From positions 475,442-539,441 of the forward strand of contig NZ_JAEUAX010000002.1 in the NCBI RefSeq assembly GCF_019511645.1: DNA of 64,000 nucleotides, in the 5' to 3' direction. Numbering within the stretch: position 1 is the stretch's first letter; each line of letters begins with the position of its first letter. Of this stretch, positions 1 through 11,062 are shown piece by piece. The notes beneath the pieces are model-generated. The model saw only the letters and a list, made by a program, of their open reading frames with translations, had not been told where the DNA came from and did no database searches. The DNA comes from Microbacterium ureisolvens. GTDB lineage: Bacteria > Actinomycetota > Actinomycetes > Actinomycetales > Microbacteriaceae. Both the position numbers and the translations under genes were made by a program.

Positions 1-1
1 G

Positions 2-382
2 GCCGGCGTGCTGCAGCAGCGCGCCGTTGCCGGCGCCGCCGTGCTGTTCTCGTCGCACCAGCTCGAGGTCGTCGAGCGGCTGTGCGACGACCTCGTGATC
101 ATCGCCGGCGGCACGATCCGCGCGGCCGGGGCCCGTGACGCCCTCCGGGCGCAGCACTCGACCCGCCGCTTCGAGCTGGTCTCGGCCGGCGACGCCGGGT
201 GGCTGCGTGCGGAGCCCGGCGTCGAGGTGCGGGATTTCGACGGCGGCTACGCGGTGTTCGACGTCGACAGCGACGAGACCGCGCAGCGGGTGCTGCGCCG
301 GGCGGTCTCACAGGGTGATGTCGCGAGCTTCGCGCCGCAGCATCCGTCCCTCGCCCAGATCTTCAAGGAGGTCATCCAGTGA
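2..382 (+). CDS. ABC transporter ATP-binding protein, C-terminal part (5' end outside window)
   Basis: The reading frame is open from the window edge and encodes the last 126 residues of an ABC-type ATPase. An SSHQLEVVE stretch matches the H-loop (switch histidine) that follows the Walker B region. After it comes a roughly 70-residue C-terminal domain of the kind seen in Na+/drug-exporter ATPases (DUF4162-like). Walker A and the signature motif lie upstream of the window. The stop codon overlaps the GTG start of the ABC-2 permease by 4 bp (GTGA), so the two are translationally coupled and should form one exporter. The substrate cannot be told from this fragment. Confidence 0.9.
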   Translation, partial: AGVLQQRAVAGAAVLFSSHQLEVVERLCDDLVIIAGGTIRAAGARDALRAQHSTRRFELVSAGDAGWLRAEPGVEVRDFDGGYAVFDVDSDETAQRVLRRAVSQGDVASFAPQHPSLAQIFKEVIQ

Positions 383-1488
383 GCACCACCGACCCCCGCC
401 GCGGCGGCACAGCGTTGGGCGCAGGGCAGGCGATCTGGCTCGTCGCCGAGCGCGAGATCGGCTCGAAGCTGCGCAGCAAGGCGTTCGTCATCTCGACGGC
501 GATCCTGTTCCTCGGCGCGCTGGCCCTCGTGATCTGGGGCGGCCTCCAGGCGGCGAGCAACACCGGCACACCGGTGGCGGTGACCGCCGACGCGCAGCAG
601 TACGTCGCCGGCGCGGAAGGCCTCGACGTCACCGACGTTGCGGACCGCGCCGCCGCCGAGGCGCTCGTGACCGACGGCGAGGTCGATGCGGCCGTGGTGG
701 GCGACGCGTCGTCGCCGCTCGGGTTCGCGATCGTCGCCGAGTCCTCCGCGCCGACGTCGCTGATGCTGCAGCTCGCCCAGGTGCCGCCGGTCGAGCTGCT
801 CGCCCCCGAGGAGGGCAACGCCGCGCTCGGCTACATCGCCGCAGTCGGGTTCGGCGTCGTGTTCCTGCTGGCCGCGTCCCTGTTCGGCGGCACGATCGCG
901 CAGAGCGTCGTCGAAGAGAAGCAGACTCGCGTGGTCGAGCTGCTCATCTCGGCGATCCCGGTGCGGTCGCTCCTGGCCGGCAAAGTGATCGGCAACACGG
1001 TCCTCGCGATGGGACAGATCCTGATCCTCGCCGCGATCGCGATCATCGGCCTCACCGTGACCGATCAGACCGCACTGCTGCAGGGGCTCGGCGCCCCCAT
1101 CGCCTGGTTCGCGATCTTCTTCCTGTTCGGCTTCATCCTGCTGGCCTCGCTGTTCGCGGCCGCCGCCTCGATCGTGTCTCGCCAGGAGGACATCGGCTCG
1201 ACCACGATGCCGCTGACGATGCTCGTGATGGCGCCGTACTTCCTCGTCATCTTCTTCAACGACAACCCGGTGGTGCTCGCGATCATGTCGTACGTGCCGT
1301 TCTCGGCGCCGGTCGGCATGCCGATGCGCATCTTCCTCGGCCAGGCGCAGTGGTGGGAGCCGCTGCTGTCGATCGCGATCCTCATCGCGACGTGCGTCGC
1401 CGCAATCCTCGTCGCCGCCCGCATCTACGAGAACTCGCTGCTGCGCATGGGCGGCCGCGTGAAGCTCTCGGAGGCGCTCGCGGGCTGA
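379..1488 (+). CDS. ABC-2 type transporter permease (NatB-like)
   Basis: 369-residue membrane protein. The first membrane helix is at about residues 34-56, followed by a roughly 90-residue soluble segment (about 60-150) and then five or six hydrophobic helices up to about residue 355. This is the plan of ABC-2 permeases of the NatB/YhaP type. The segment after the second helix (QSVVEEKQTRVVELLIS) is the conserved family signature. It overlaps the upstream ATPase gene by 4 bp and is the membrane half of that exporter. Na+ or drug efflux is the usual family role; the cargo here is unknown. A strong hairpin follows the stop. Confidence 0.9.
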   Translation: MSTTDPRRGGTALGAGQAIWLVAEREIGSKLRSKAFVISTAILFLGALALVIWGGLQAASNTGTPVAVTADAQQYVAGAEGLDVTDVADRAAAEALVTDGEVDAAVVGDASSPLGFAIVAESSAPTSLMLQLAQVPPVELLAPEEGNAALGYIAAVGFGVVFLLAASLFGGTIAQSVVEEKQTRVVELLISAIPVRSLLAGKVIGNTVLAMGQILILAAIAIIGLTVTDQTALLQGLGAPIAWFAIFFLFGFILLASLFAAAASIVSRQEDIGSTTMPLTMLVMAPYFLVIFFNDNPVVLAIMSYVPFSAPVGMPMRIFLGQAQWWEPLLSIAILIATCVAAILVAARIYENSLLRMGGRVKLSEALAG

Positions 1489-1505
1489 CTCGCAACACCG
1501 GATGC

Positions 1506-1548
1506 CGGATGCTGCGACCCAGCGCATTGCGCCGGGTCGCAGCATCCG
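1506..1548. terminator. Stem-loop terminator after ABC permease
   Basis: Perfect 15-bp stem (1506-1520 with 1534-1548) and 13-nt loop. Each arm carries the 9-mer GGATGCTGC or its complement. No T-tract follows, as is common in high-GC actinobacteria. The rest of the 226-bp gap up to 1715 shows no gene. Confidence 0.75.
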
Positions 1549-1714
1549 TTCTCCGCCGTCGACGTAGTCAACCGCCCAGCCGCAGCTTCAGAACGGTGGC
1601 CCGCTGATGTCGTCGTTGACGGCGGCGTCAAGGCCCTTCTCGCCCGTCGCGCCGGGTGTCACGCTCGGGGCCGTCGGCTGGGTCGTACCGTTGCGGTGGT
1701 GAGGAGCGGATGGA

Positions 1715-2506
1715 ATGTGGGCCACTCTGCTGTTCGGTGCCGTGGCGTCGAGCGCGCTTGTCATCGGCGCCGCGATCGGAGTGCGGTTCGAGCTTCCGAA
1801 ACGGCTTCTCGCCATGCTGCTCGCCTTCGCGGCGGGCGCCCTGATCACCGCCCTCAGCTTCGAGCTCTTCGAGGACTCCTACGAGCGCGGCGGCATCTGG
1901 CTGGCGGCCATCGGCCTCTTCGTGGGCGCGATCGTGTTCACCGTGCTGAGCGCTCTGCTCGACCGCTGGGCGCAACCGGGCGCACGTGCGAAGCCGGCTG
2001 ACGAGTACCGGGGAAGCGCGAAGCTCGACACCGATGCCGCTGCTCAACAGCGCCCCGCCTCGACCGCGACCACCCGAGGGGCCGCGGGGCTGGCGCTGTT
2101 GGCGGCGGTGACTCTGGACGGCGTGCCCGAGAATCTGGCGCTGGGCATCTCGCTGACCGAGGGAACAGGCGGCATCGCGCTGCTGGCGGCGATCTTCGTG
2201 TCGAACTTTCCCGAGGCGCTGGTCGGCGCGGCGTCGATGCGCGAGCAAGGCCGCTCGAAGGCCCAGGTGATCGGGCTCTGGACGATCTGCGCCGTCCTCC
2301 TGACGTTCGCGGTGCTGGCAGGCGCCGCGTGGCTCGCCGACACGGATCCGGCGGTCGTGTCGCTGCCACTGGCGTTCGCGGCGGGTGCCGTCATCGCGTC
2401 GCTCGCCGACACGCTGATGCCCGAAGCGTTCGAACACGGCGGACCCGCGGTGGCACTCAGCACCGCGGCCGGATTCGTCCTCTCGTTCGTCCTGTCGCTC
2501 GCCTGA
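1715..2506 (+). CDS. ZIP family metal transporter
   Basis: 263-residue membrane protein with about eight hydrophobic segments, split by a hydrophilic loop at about residues 85-120, as in ZIP (Zrt/Irt-like) carriers. The two core helices carry DGVPENLALG (135-144) and SNFPEALVG (about 163-171), which align with the HNxPEG-type metal-binding motifs of the ZIP/GufA/ZupT group. The usual histidines are replaced by Asp135 and by Asn, so substrate preference is uncertain. Cytoplasmic import of a divalent cation such as Zn2+ is the family role. The ATG at 1715 has a GAGGAG Shine-Dalgarno at 1701-1706. The gene is monocistronic. Confidence 0.8.
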   Translation: MWATLLFGAVASSALVIGAAIGVRFELPKRLLAMLLAFAAGALITALSFELFEDSYERGGIWLAAIGLFVGAIVFTVLSALLDRWAQPGARAKPADEYRGSAKLDTDAAAQQRPASTATTRGAAGLALLAAVTLDGVPENLALGISLTEGTGGIALLAAIFVSNFPEALVGAASMREQGRSKAQVIGLWTICAVLLTFAVLAGAAWLADTDPAVVSLPLAFAAGAVIASLADTLMPEAFEHGGPAVALSTAAGFVLSFVLSLA

Positions 2507-2625
2507 CCGCGACGACGGGCAGACGCCGCCGTCGCCGGATGACCGCGGGCGGGTGGCGTTTGCACAGGACCGCCCCGCCCGCCAGCCCCTGCCTCCGCCC
2601 GCACGCCGGTCGATAACGTGGCGTC

Positions 2626-3993
2626 ATGTCGGCGGATACCACGCTCCTGATCCTGGGCGCCTCGGGCGATCTCACCTCTCGGCTGCTGCTGCCGGCGCTC
2701 GGCCAGCTGCTCAGACTGGAGCCGCATCGCCGCGTGCGGCTGCGCGGCGCGGGCATGGAGGACTGGGATGACGCGCGCTGGCGTGCGACCGTGCGCCATT
2801 CGTTCGAGACGGCGGGCTTCGCCGGCGCCCTGGACCTGGTCGCCGACACGACGTACGAGCGCGCGGACATCACCGATGCGGGCGATCTGGCCCGCCTGCT
2901 CGCCGGCAACGAGGGCCGTCTCGCGCTCTACTTCGCGGTGCCGCCGGCGGTCGCGAAGGCCGCCTGCGAGGCGCTCGTCGACGTCGACATCCCGGAGGGC
3001 ACGGTGCTCGCGCTCGAGAAGCCGTTCGGTGTCGACCAGGCCAGCGCGCACGAGCTCAACGCGACGCTCGCCCGGCTGGTGCCCGAGGAGCAGGTGTTCC
3101 GCATCGACCACTTCCTCGGCCGGTCGACCACCCTGAACCTGCTCGGCGTGCGCTTCGCCAATCGCGTGTTCGCGCCGGTGTGGCGGGCGCAGGACATCGA
3201 GTCCGTCGTGATCCGCTACGACGAGACCCTCGGCCTCGAAGGTCGCGCCGGCTACTACGACCGCGCCGGCGCGCTCGTCGACATGATCCAGAGCCATCTG
3301 CTGCAGGTGATGGCGATCCTGGCCATGGAGCCGCCCGCCACTTTGCACGAACGCGATTTCCGCGACGCGACATCCGCCGTGCTGCGCGCGACCCACGTGT
3401 GGCGCGACGATCCCGCGAAGGCTTCGCGGCGAGCGCGCTACACCGCCGGTGAGATCGGTGAGCGGCGATTGCCCTCGTACGTCGACGAACCCGGCGTCGA
3501 TGCCGCCCGCGACACCGAGACCCTGGCAGAGCTCGTGTGCGAGATCCGCAACGACCGGTGGGCCGGCGTTCCCTTCCGCCTCCGATCGGGCAAGGCGCTG
3601 CCCGAGAAGAAGGGCGAGATCGTCGTGACGTTCCGCCGCGTCAACCACGTGCCCGATGGCCTGACGGGCCCCGCGCCGGGTTCTGTGCTGCGCTTCTCGC
3701 TCGGCCCCGACCACATGGATCTCGAGCTCAACGTCAACGGCGGCGACGACCCGTTCGAGCTCGAGCGCGCGACGATCGGCGCCGACCTCGGCGAAGGCGC
3801 GCTCAAGGCGTACGGCGAGGTGCTCTCGGGCATCCTCGACGCCGACGCGACCCTTTCGGTGCGCGGCGACGCGGCCGAGGAGTCGTGGCGCATCGTCGAC
3901 CCCGTACTCGAAGCCTGGCGCGCCGGCGAGGTGCCCCTCGACGAGTATCCGGCGGGCTCGCTCGCGCCTGACGCGTGGCCGGCGCTGCCCTGA
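2626..3993 (+). CDS. zwf: Glucose-6-phosphate dehydrogenase
   Basis: 455 residues. Oxidises glucose-6-phosphate to 6-phosphogluconolactone with NAD(P)+ in the oxidative pentose phosphate pathway. The N-terminal Rossmann motif GASGDLT is at 11-17, the conserved EKPFG at 131-135, and the active-site signature RIDHFLG at 159-165 (consensus RIDHYLGK; the Lys is replaced by Arg166). The large C-terminal G6PD domain is complete but the protein is slightly shorter than the typical 480-510 residues. It stands alone, not with tkt-tal-opcA, so it may be a second paralogue. A TAACGT box (2614-2619) lies 6 nt before the ATG and no Shine-Dalgarno is visible, which suggests a leaderless mRNA. Confidence 0.9.
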   Translation: MSADTTLLILGASGDLTSRLLLPALGQLLRLEPHRRVRLRGAGMEDWDDARWRATVRHSFETAGFAGALDLVADTTYERADITDAGDLARLLAGNEGRLALYFAVPPAVAKAACEALVDVDIPEGTVLALEKPFGVDQASAHELNATLARLVPEEQVFRIDHFLGRSTTLNLLGVRFANRVFAPVWRAQDIESVVIRYDETLGLEGRAGYYDRAGALVDMIQSHLLQVMAILAMEPPATLHERDFRDATSAVLRATHVWRDDPAKASRRARYTAGEIGERRLPSYVDEPGVDAARDTETLAELVCEIRNDRWAGVPFRLRSGKALPEKKGEIVVTFRRVNHVPDGLTGPAPGSVLRFSLGPDHMDLELNVNGGDDPFELERATIGADLGEGALKAYGEVLSGILDADATLSVRGDAAEESWRIVDPVLEAWRAGEVPLDEYPAGSLAPDAWPALP

Positions 3994-4000
3994 TCCGGCG

Positions 4001-4414
4001 CTACATCTCGCCCATCATCTGCGGCTCCATCCGGCCGACCGAGATGACGTTGCCTGCGGGGTCCTTGAACCAGGCGATGTCGGGACCGCCCTCGAAGCCG
4101 CGCGAGATGCCCTTCTCGTCGGTTCCGTAGTCGGGGTCGGTGTAGATCTTCGTGACGACGCCGCGCTGGTTCAGGTCGTCGACGGCGGCATCGACGTCGG
4201 CGACGCTGAAGTTGAGGATCGTGAACACCGCCGGCTCGTGATCCTCCTTCGGATAGACGAAGATGCTCCCGCCGCCGGGGAGCGCGATGGTGAAGCCGCC
4301 CCCCATCTCTTCGTAAACCGTGACGTCGAGCCCCAGGGTGTCGCGGTAGAAGGCCACGGCTGCGCCGATATCGGGTACGGCGAAGCTCGAAAACGGCCGA
4401 TCGGGTGTGAACAT
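4001..4414 (-). CDS. VOC (glyoxalase/bleomycin resistance) family protein
   Basis: 137-residue single-domain vicinal-oxygen-chelate protein. It begins MFTPDRPFSSFAVPDIGAAV and continues with AFYRDTLGLDV, the typical first beta-alpha-beta of the fold; the ending WFKDPAGNVISVGR is the typical last strand motif. The protein could be a glyoxalase-like enzyme or a binding protein; no substrate can be assigned. I chose the ATG at 4414 because a GGAGG Shine-Dalgarno precedes it; the frame stays open upstream to 4735 but without similarity to the fold. The stop lies 7 bp from the convergent zwf stop. Confidence 0.85.
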   Translation of the reverse strand: MFTPDRPFSSFAVPDIGAAVAFYRDTLGLDVTVYEEMGGGFTIALPGGGSIFVYPKEDHEPAVFTILNFSVADVDAAVDDLNQRGVVTKIYTDPDYGTDEKGISRGFEGGPDIAWFKDPAGNVISVGRMEPQMMGEM

Positions 4415-4550
4415 GACAGCCTCCCAGTGGTTGTGCCGCCGCCAACGATCCTCTTGCCCGCGGGGTGTGTCCAGAGGGGTCGCGGCGTACCTTCGCAGCG
4501 CCGAGAGCGCGGCGTAGACTCCCGGCATCCGCACGAACCGTGACAGCGCT

Positions 4551-6031
4551 GTGACCGTCAACGGGCGGGTCGTCCCGCTCGTGGGCGCGGTCGCGCACGC
4601 CACCGCCCTGGAGTGGCTCCGCGGTCTCGGGCTGACCGGTGCGAAGGAGGGCTGCGCCGAGGGAGAGTGCGGCGCGTGCGCCGTGCTTCTGGCCACGGAG
4701 GGACCCGACGCCGGCACGGTGTGGACGCCCGTCAATGCCTGCCTGCTTCCGGTGCACGCGCTCGACGGGCAGGAGGTGGTGACCTCGGAGGGGCTCGGCT
4801 CGCCCGACGATCTGCATCCGGTGCAGCAGCAGCTGGCGGCCGCCGGCGGCTCGCAGTGCGGTTACTGCACGCCCGGCTTCGCCTGTGCGATGGCCGCCGA
4901 GTTCTACCGCGCCGACCGTGGGGCGAAAGCGGCGAGCGGCGAGCACGGGCCGGCAGCGGCGAGCGGCGAGCACGGGGCGAACGGGTTCGACCTGCATGCG
5001 ATCGGTGGGAACCTGTGCCGCTGCACGGGCTACCGGCCCATCCGCGACGCGGCCTTCGGGCTCGGGATGCCGTCGCCCGATGATCCGCTTCGTGCGCGGT
5101 CGGCCGAGCCGGCGCCTCCCCCGGTCAGCACCGACGTGCGCGCGGACGACGGGCGCTTCGTGCGACCCGGCACGCTGGACGAGGCGCTCCGGTTGCTGCG
5201 CGACGAGCCGGGGGCGCTGCCCGTGGCCGGCAGCACGGACTGGGGCGTCGACGTCAACCTGCGCGCCGCCCGCGCACCGGTCCTGGTGGCGATCGAGCGC
5301 CTGCCCGAGCTGCGCGCGGTCGAGTTCTCGGCGGGCGTCGTCGAGGTCGGCGCCGCCGTGCCTCTCTCCGAGATCGAGCGCAGCGTCGGCCCCCAGGTGC
5401 CGCTGCTCGCGCAGCTGCTGCCACAGTTCGCGTCGCGCCTGATCCGCAATCGCGCGACGCTCGGCGGCAACCTCGGCACCGCGTCCCCCATCGGCGATGC
5501 AGCACCCGCCCTGCTCGCGCTCGGCGCGAGCGTCGTGCTGGTCTCGGCCGACGGCGGCGAGCGCGAGGTCGATCTCGCCGGCTACTTCACGGGGTATCGC
5601 ACGGCGGTCCGCCGCCGCGACGAGCTCATCCGGACCGTGCGCATCCCGTTGCCCGCCCACCCCGGCGCAGGCCGCGCGGGCACCGGCACCGGGCGGATCA
5701 CCGCGTTCCACAAGATCGCGAAGCGGCGGTTCGACGACATCTCGTCGGTGGCGGTCGCGTTCGCGCTCGACGTCGACCACGGCGTCGTGACCGCCGCGCG
5801 GATCGGCCTCGGCGGCGTCGCGGCCACCCCGCTGCGCGCGTACGCGACCGAGCAGGCCCTCGAAGGACGCCGGTGGAACCGGGCGACGGTGGCGGCAGCA
5901 TCCGCCGTCCTGCAACGCGAGGGGACGCCGCTCGACGACCATCGCGCGAGCGCCGCGTACCGCGCACGCATGCTCGGCACCGCGCTGCCGGCGCTGTTCG
6001 CGACGTCGGGCGATGTGGAGGAGGCGACGGC

Positions 6032-6035
<4 letters not shown>
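4551..6035 (+). CDS. xdhA: Xanthine dehydrogenase small subunit (2Fe-2S and FAD domains)
   Basis: 494 residues carrying the electron-transfer parts of xanthine dehydrogenase. The plant-type [2Fe-2S] cluster uses C35, C40, C43 and C64. The second [2Fe-2S] domain uses C103, C106, C156 and C158 (CGYC ... CRCTG). The FAD-binding domain starts near residue 200, with the NRATLGGNLGTASPIGD segment typical of the family. Electrons pass from the molybdenum subunit encoded next to it to FAD and NAD+. Between the two Cys pairs of the second cluster is an unusual insert (about 127-145) made by a tandem duplication. The GTG at 4551 gives the family-typical MTVNG start. The stop overlaps the xdhB ATG (ATGA). 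Confidence 0.9.
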
Positions 6036-8464
<2,429 letters not shown>

Positions 8465-8473
8465 GGGGCGGCC

Positions 8474-9307
8474 ATGGACTGGCTGGACGCCGCGCGAGAC
8501 CTGCGCGAGGCGCGCACGCCCGCGGTGATCGTGACTCTCGCGATGGTGCGCGGACACGCTCCCCGCAACGGCGGCGCCAAGATGGTGGTCTCGCCGGCCG
8601 AGGTCTTCGAGACCATCGGGGGCGGCAATCTCGAGGCGACCGCCGTCGCGCACGCCCGGGCGATGCTCGCCCGCGGGACCGCCGAACCCGAGCTGCTCTC
8701 GCTCACCCTGAGCGACAAGGAGACCACGGAGTACGGCGTGCAGTGCTGCGGAGGAGAGGTCACGCTGATGCTGGAGCCGGTGCGGGTGGTGCCGTCGGTC
8801 GCGGTGTTCGGGATGGGCCACGTGGGGCTCGAGGTCGCGCGCATCCTCGCGCGCCAGAACCTCGACCTGCACCTCGTCGACTCCCGCGAGCCGATGCTCG
8901 CGCCGGCCCGGCTGGGGGTGGACGGATTGCCGGGGCCTCTCGCAGATGCGGTCGCGCGGGTGCACGTGCACCACGCGCCGGTGCCCGAGTCCGTGCTGGG
9001 CTCCGTGCCGGCGGGCACGCACGTGCTCGTCATGACCCACGACCACGCGGAAGACCTCGCGATCGTCGACCAGGCGCTGCGCACCGAGGGCATCGGCTCG
9101 ATCGGCCTCATCGGCTCGCGCTCGAAGTGGGTCCGCTTCCGGGCGCGGCTGCGGGAGGCGGGCCACGACGACGCGGCCCTGGCCCGGGTGACGACCCCGA
9201 TCGGCCTCCCCGGGATCCCGGGCAAGCAGCCCGCGGCGATCGCTGTCAGCGTGTCGGCCCAGCTGCTCCAGCTGATCGAGCAGGCCGCGCCCGTTCCGCC
9301 GGGCTGA
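8474..9307 (+). CDS. xdhC: XdhC family molybdenum cofactor insertion protein
   Basis: 277 residues. XdhC proteins bind the molybdenum cofactor, help its sulfuration and hand it to the XdhB subunit in the cytoplasm. The N-terminal XdhC/CoxI domain contains the CCGG motif (91-94), needed for cofactor handling in characterised homologues. The C-terminal half is a Rossmann fold (GMGHVG at 113-118) ending in the GLIGSRSKW segment typical of the family. It is the third gene of the xdhABC operon, 9 nt after xdhB. The order A-B-C is the classical one. Confidence 0.9.
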   Translation: MDWLDAARDLREARTPAVIVTLAMVRGHAPRNGGAKMVVSPAEVFETIGGGNLEATAVAHARAMLARGTAEPELLSLTLSDKETTEYGVQCCGGEVTLMLEPVRVVPSVAVFGMGHVGLEVARILARQNLDLHLVDSREPMLAPARLGVDGLPGPLADAVARVHVHHAPVPESVLGSVPAGTHVLVMTHDHAEDLAIVDQALRTEGIGSIGLIGSRSKWVRFRARLREAGHDDAALARVTTPIGLPGIPGKQPAAIAVSVSAQLLQLIEQAAPVPPG

Positions 9308-9335
9308 GCCGTTCTTCAGATCAGGACCAGACCGA

Positions 9336-9827
9336 TCAGTACTCGATGCGGGTCGAGGTCCGGCCCCATTCGGTGAACGGCGCGATGCGGTCGTCGGGGC
9401 CGAGCTCGATCGATTCCACCGGCATGATGTCGCGGTGCTCGGGGTGGCCGTCGAAGTAGCGGTAGAACACGGCGTCGTCGAAGCCCGCGGCGGCGGCGTC
9501 CTCGCGGTCGGCGGCGAAGTAGACCCGCTCTACGCGGGCCCAGAGTGCCGTGCCGAGGCACATCGGGCACGGCTCGCAGCTCGTGTAGAGCGTGGCGCCG
9601 GTGAGGTCGAAGGTGCCGAGGCCCTGGCACGCCCGCCGGATGGCGACGACCTCGGCGTGCGCGGACGGGTCGAGATCGGCGGTGACGCGGTTCACGCCCT
9701 CGAACACCTGCCCGTCCGCCGTCACCACGACCGCGCCGAACGGACCGCCCGCGTTGCGCACGTTCTCGGTCGCGATCTCTATGGCCCGGGCGAGGTAACG
9801 GGCGGGCGTCCCGTCGGTGGAGGACAT
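9336..9827 (-). CDS. guaD: Nucleoside/guanine deaminase (CMP/dCMP deaminase superfamily)
   Basis: 163 residues. The zinc site is complete: HAE at 57-59 (His ligand and catalytic Glu59) and PCPMC with C87 and C90. The length and the segment AFTEWGRTSTRIEY-like C-terminus resemble the small GuaD-type guanine deaminases of actinobacteria, which convert guanine to xanthine. That would feed the neighbouring xanthine dehydrogenase, encoded convergently 28 bp away. Cytosine or tRNA-adenosine deaminase is less likely from length and context. I start at the ATG at 9827, preceded by a TAGGGT box 7 nt upstream (leaderless type); an open frame continues to 9866. Confidence 0.8.
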   Translation of the reverse strand: MSSTDGTPARYLARAIEIATENVRNAGGPFGAVVVTADGQVFEGVNRVTADLDPSAHAEVVAIRRACQGLGTFDLTGATLYTSCEPCPMCLGTALWARVERVYFAADREDAAAAGFDDAVFYRYFDGHPEHRDIMPVESIELGPDDRIAPFTEWGRTSTRIEY

Positions 9828-9899
9828 CAGCCCCACCCTACGAGCGCCTCGCTCGATGCGCACCACCCCTCGCCGCGCACGACACGCCCGCCCCGGCGG

Positions 9900-10367
9900 T
9901 CAGCGTTCGACGAGCACTCCGTCGGCGTCGGCCCACACGTGCCTGCCCGGCACGAACGCGACGCCCGCGATGACCACGGGCACGTCCACCTCGCCGACGC
10001 CGGCCTTGGCGCTCTTGCGCGGGTTGGAGCCGAGCGCCTTGACCCCGAGGTCGAGGCCGCCGATCGCGGTCCGGTCGCGGATCGCTCCGTGCACGATGAG
10101 CCCCGCCCAGCCGTTCTCGACCGCGGACGCCGCGATGAGGTCGCCCACCAGCGCCGACTCGAGCGATCCCCCGCCGTCGATCACGAGCACGGCGCCGCCG
10201 CCCGGGGTTGCGAGCACCGCCTTCACGAGCGCGTTGTCGCGGTGGCACCGCACCGTGCGAATCGGCCCGTCGAATGCGACGCGCCCTCCGAGGTCGTGCA
10301 GCTGCAGCGCGAGCGAGTCGAGCTCGTCGCCGCGTTCGTCGTAGAGGTCGGCCGTCGCGGTGGTCAT
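9900..10367 (-). CDS. rraA: RraA family protein (HMG/CHA aldolase-like)
   Basis: 155 residues covering the whole RraA fold. The GDLIAASAVENGWAG segment and the following GAIRD with its Arg-Asp pair form the metal/substrate site of the 4-hydroxy-4-methyl-2-oxoglutarate aldolases. In actinobacteria these proteins are annotated either as regulators of RNase E activity or as aldolases/oxaloacetate decarboxylases; sequence alone does not decide. The ATG has a TAGCGT box (10374-10379 on the plus strand, complement) 6 nt upstream and no Shine-Dalgarno, so it is probably transcribed on its own as a leaderless mRNA. Confidence 0.85.
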   Translation of the reverse strand: MTTATADLYDERGDELDSLALQLHDLGGRVAFDGPIRTVRCHRDNALVKAVLATPGGGAVLVIDGGGSLESALVGDLIAASAVENGWAGLIVHGAIRDRTAIGGLDLGVKALGSNPRKSAKAGVGEVDVPVVIAGVAFVPGRHVWADADGVLVER

Positions 10368-10381
10368 GGCTTCACGCTATG

Positions 10382-10408
10382 ACGGATGCTGCGGGCCGCG
10401 GCATCCGT
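10382..10408. terminator. Hairpin between the ArsR-like regulator and rraA
   Basis: 13-bp arms (10382-10394 and 10396-10408) with one mismatch, built on ACGGATGC/GCATCCGT. It lies downstream of the regulator gene (minus strand) and overlaps the sequence just upstream of the rraA promoter box. Confidence 0.55.
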
Positions 10409-10455
10409 GATCCTGAGAAGTTCGCGCGCCCTTCTGCGAACCGCAAGAACCCGCG

Positions 10456-10992
10456 TCAGGAGAGTGCGGGCGGGTTCTCATCGGGGTGGAGCGTGCTGAA
10501 GAAGGAGTACGTCTCGCCGTCGGGGTCGGGACCGCGCTCCTTGAACTCGTTCACGAGCTCGTAGAGGCGCTGCCGGAACTCTTTCAGGTGCTCGGGGGTG
10601 AGCTTCAGACCCATCCACGTCGTGTCGAGGTCGTCGGGGTCGACGTTCTCGATCTGCTGCAGGAACGTCTCGATGAGCACGGGCGAACCGCCGGGCATGG
10701 AGGTGCGCCACGAGAGTCCGGTCGCACGGTACGGCACCTCGCGCGCGCCCTGGGCGCCGGTGCGCTCGGCCTCGGCCGCGAGGTAGCCGGTCTGCACGAG
10801 CGTGCGCACGTGGTGCAGCATGGTGCCCGGGTTCACGCCGAGCAGCTGGGCGAGCTCCTTGTTGGTGCGCGATTCGAATGCGCACAGCCGCAGCACCCGC
10901 AGTCGCAGCGGCGAGCTGAGGGCGCGCATGCGGGCCTCGCCCTCGGGATCCCCCCGGCGAAGTTCGATCCGCTCCTCGGATTCGGACGCCAC
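10456..10992 (-). CDS. ArsR-like winged-helix transcriptional regulator
   Basis: 178 residues. The N-terminal half (about 20-95) is a winged helix of the ArsR type: MRALSSPLRLRVLRLC, then the recognition region TNKELAQLLGVNPGTMLHHVRTLVQTGYL. The C-terminal part lacks Cys/His metal-site motifs, so a metalloregulatory role is not supported. It is divergent from an MFS exporter with two inverted repeats between the genes, the usual arrangement of a repressor controlling itself and an efflux pump. The GTG start at 10992 has a TAGCCT box 6 nt upstream and no Shine-Dalgarno. Confidence 0.85.
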   Translation of the reverse strand: MASESEERIELRRGDPEGEARMRALSSPLRLRVLRLCAFESRTNKELAQLLGVNPGTMLHHVRTLVQTGYLAAEAERTGAQGAREVPYRATGLSWRTSMPGGSPVLIETFLQQIENVDPDDLDTTWMGLKLTPEHLKEFRQRLYELVNEFKERGPDPDGETYSFFSTLHPDENPPALS

Positions 10993-11010
10993 GGAACGAG
11001 GCTAGCTGAG

Positions 11011-11062
11011 TGATTGACAGATCTCAATCACTGGCTCACACTGATTGACATGTCCCAATCAG
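11011..11062. promoter_or_regulatory. Two operator-like inverted repeats between regulator and MFS gene
   Basis: Site 1 is TGATTGA-N6-TCAATCA (11011-11030), a perfect 7-bp dyad. Site 2 is CTGATTG-N8-CAATCAG (11041-11062), also perfect, and it contains the ATG of the MFS gene at 11050. Their centres are 31 bp apart, about three helical turns. A TTGACA -35 lies in site 1 (11014-11019), 17 bp before CACACT (11037-11042). Repressor bound to both sites would block both divergent promoters. Confidence 0.75.

Noticed and set aside
10456..10992. Metal-sensing ArsR repressor
   Set aside because: The protein lacks the Cys and His metal sites of SmtB/ArsR sensors; only the winged helix is shared.
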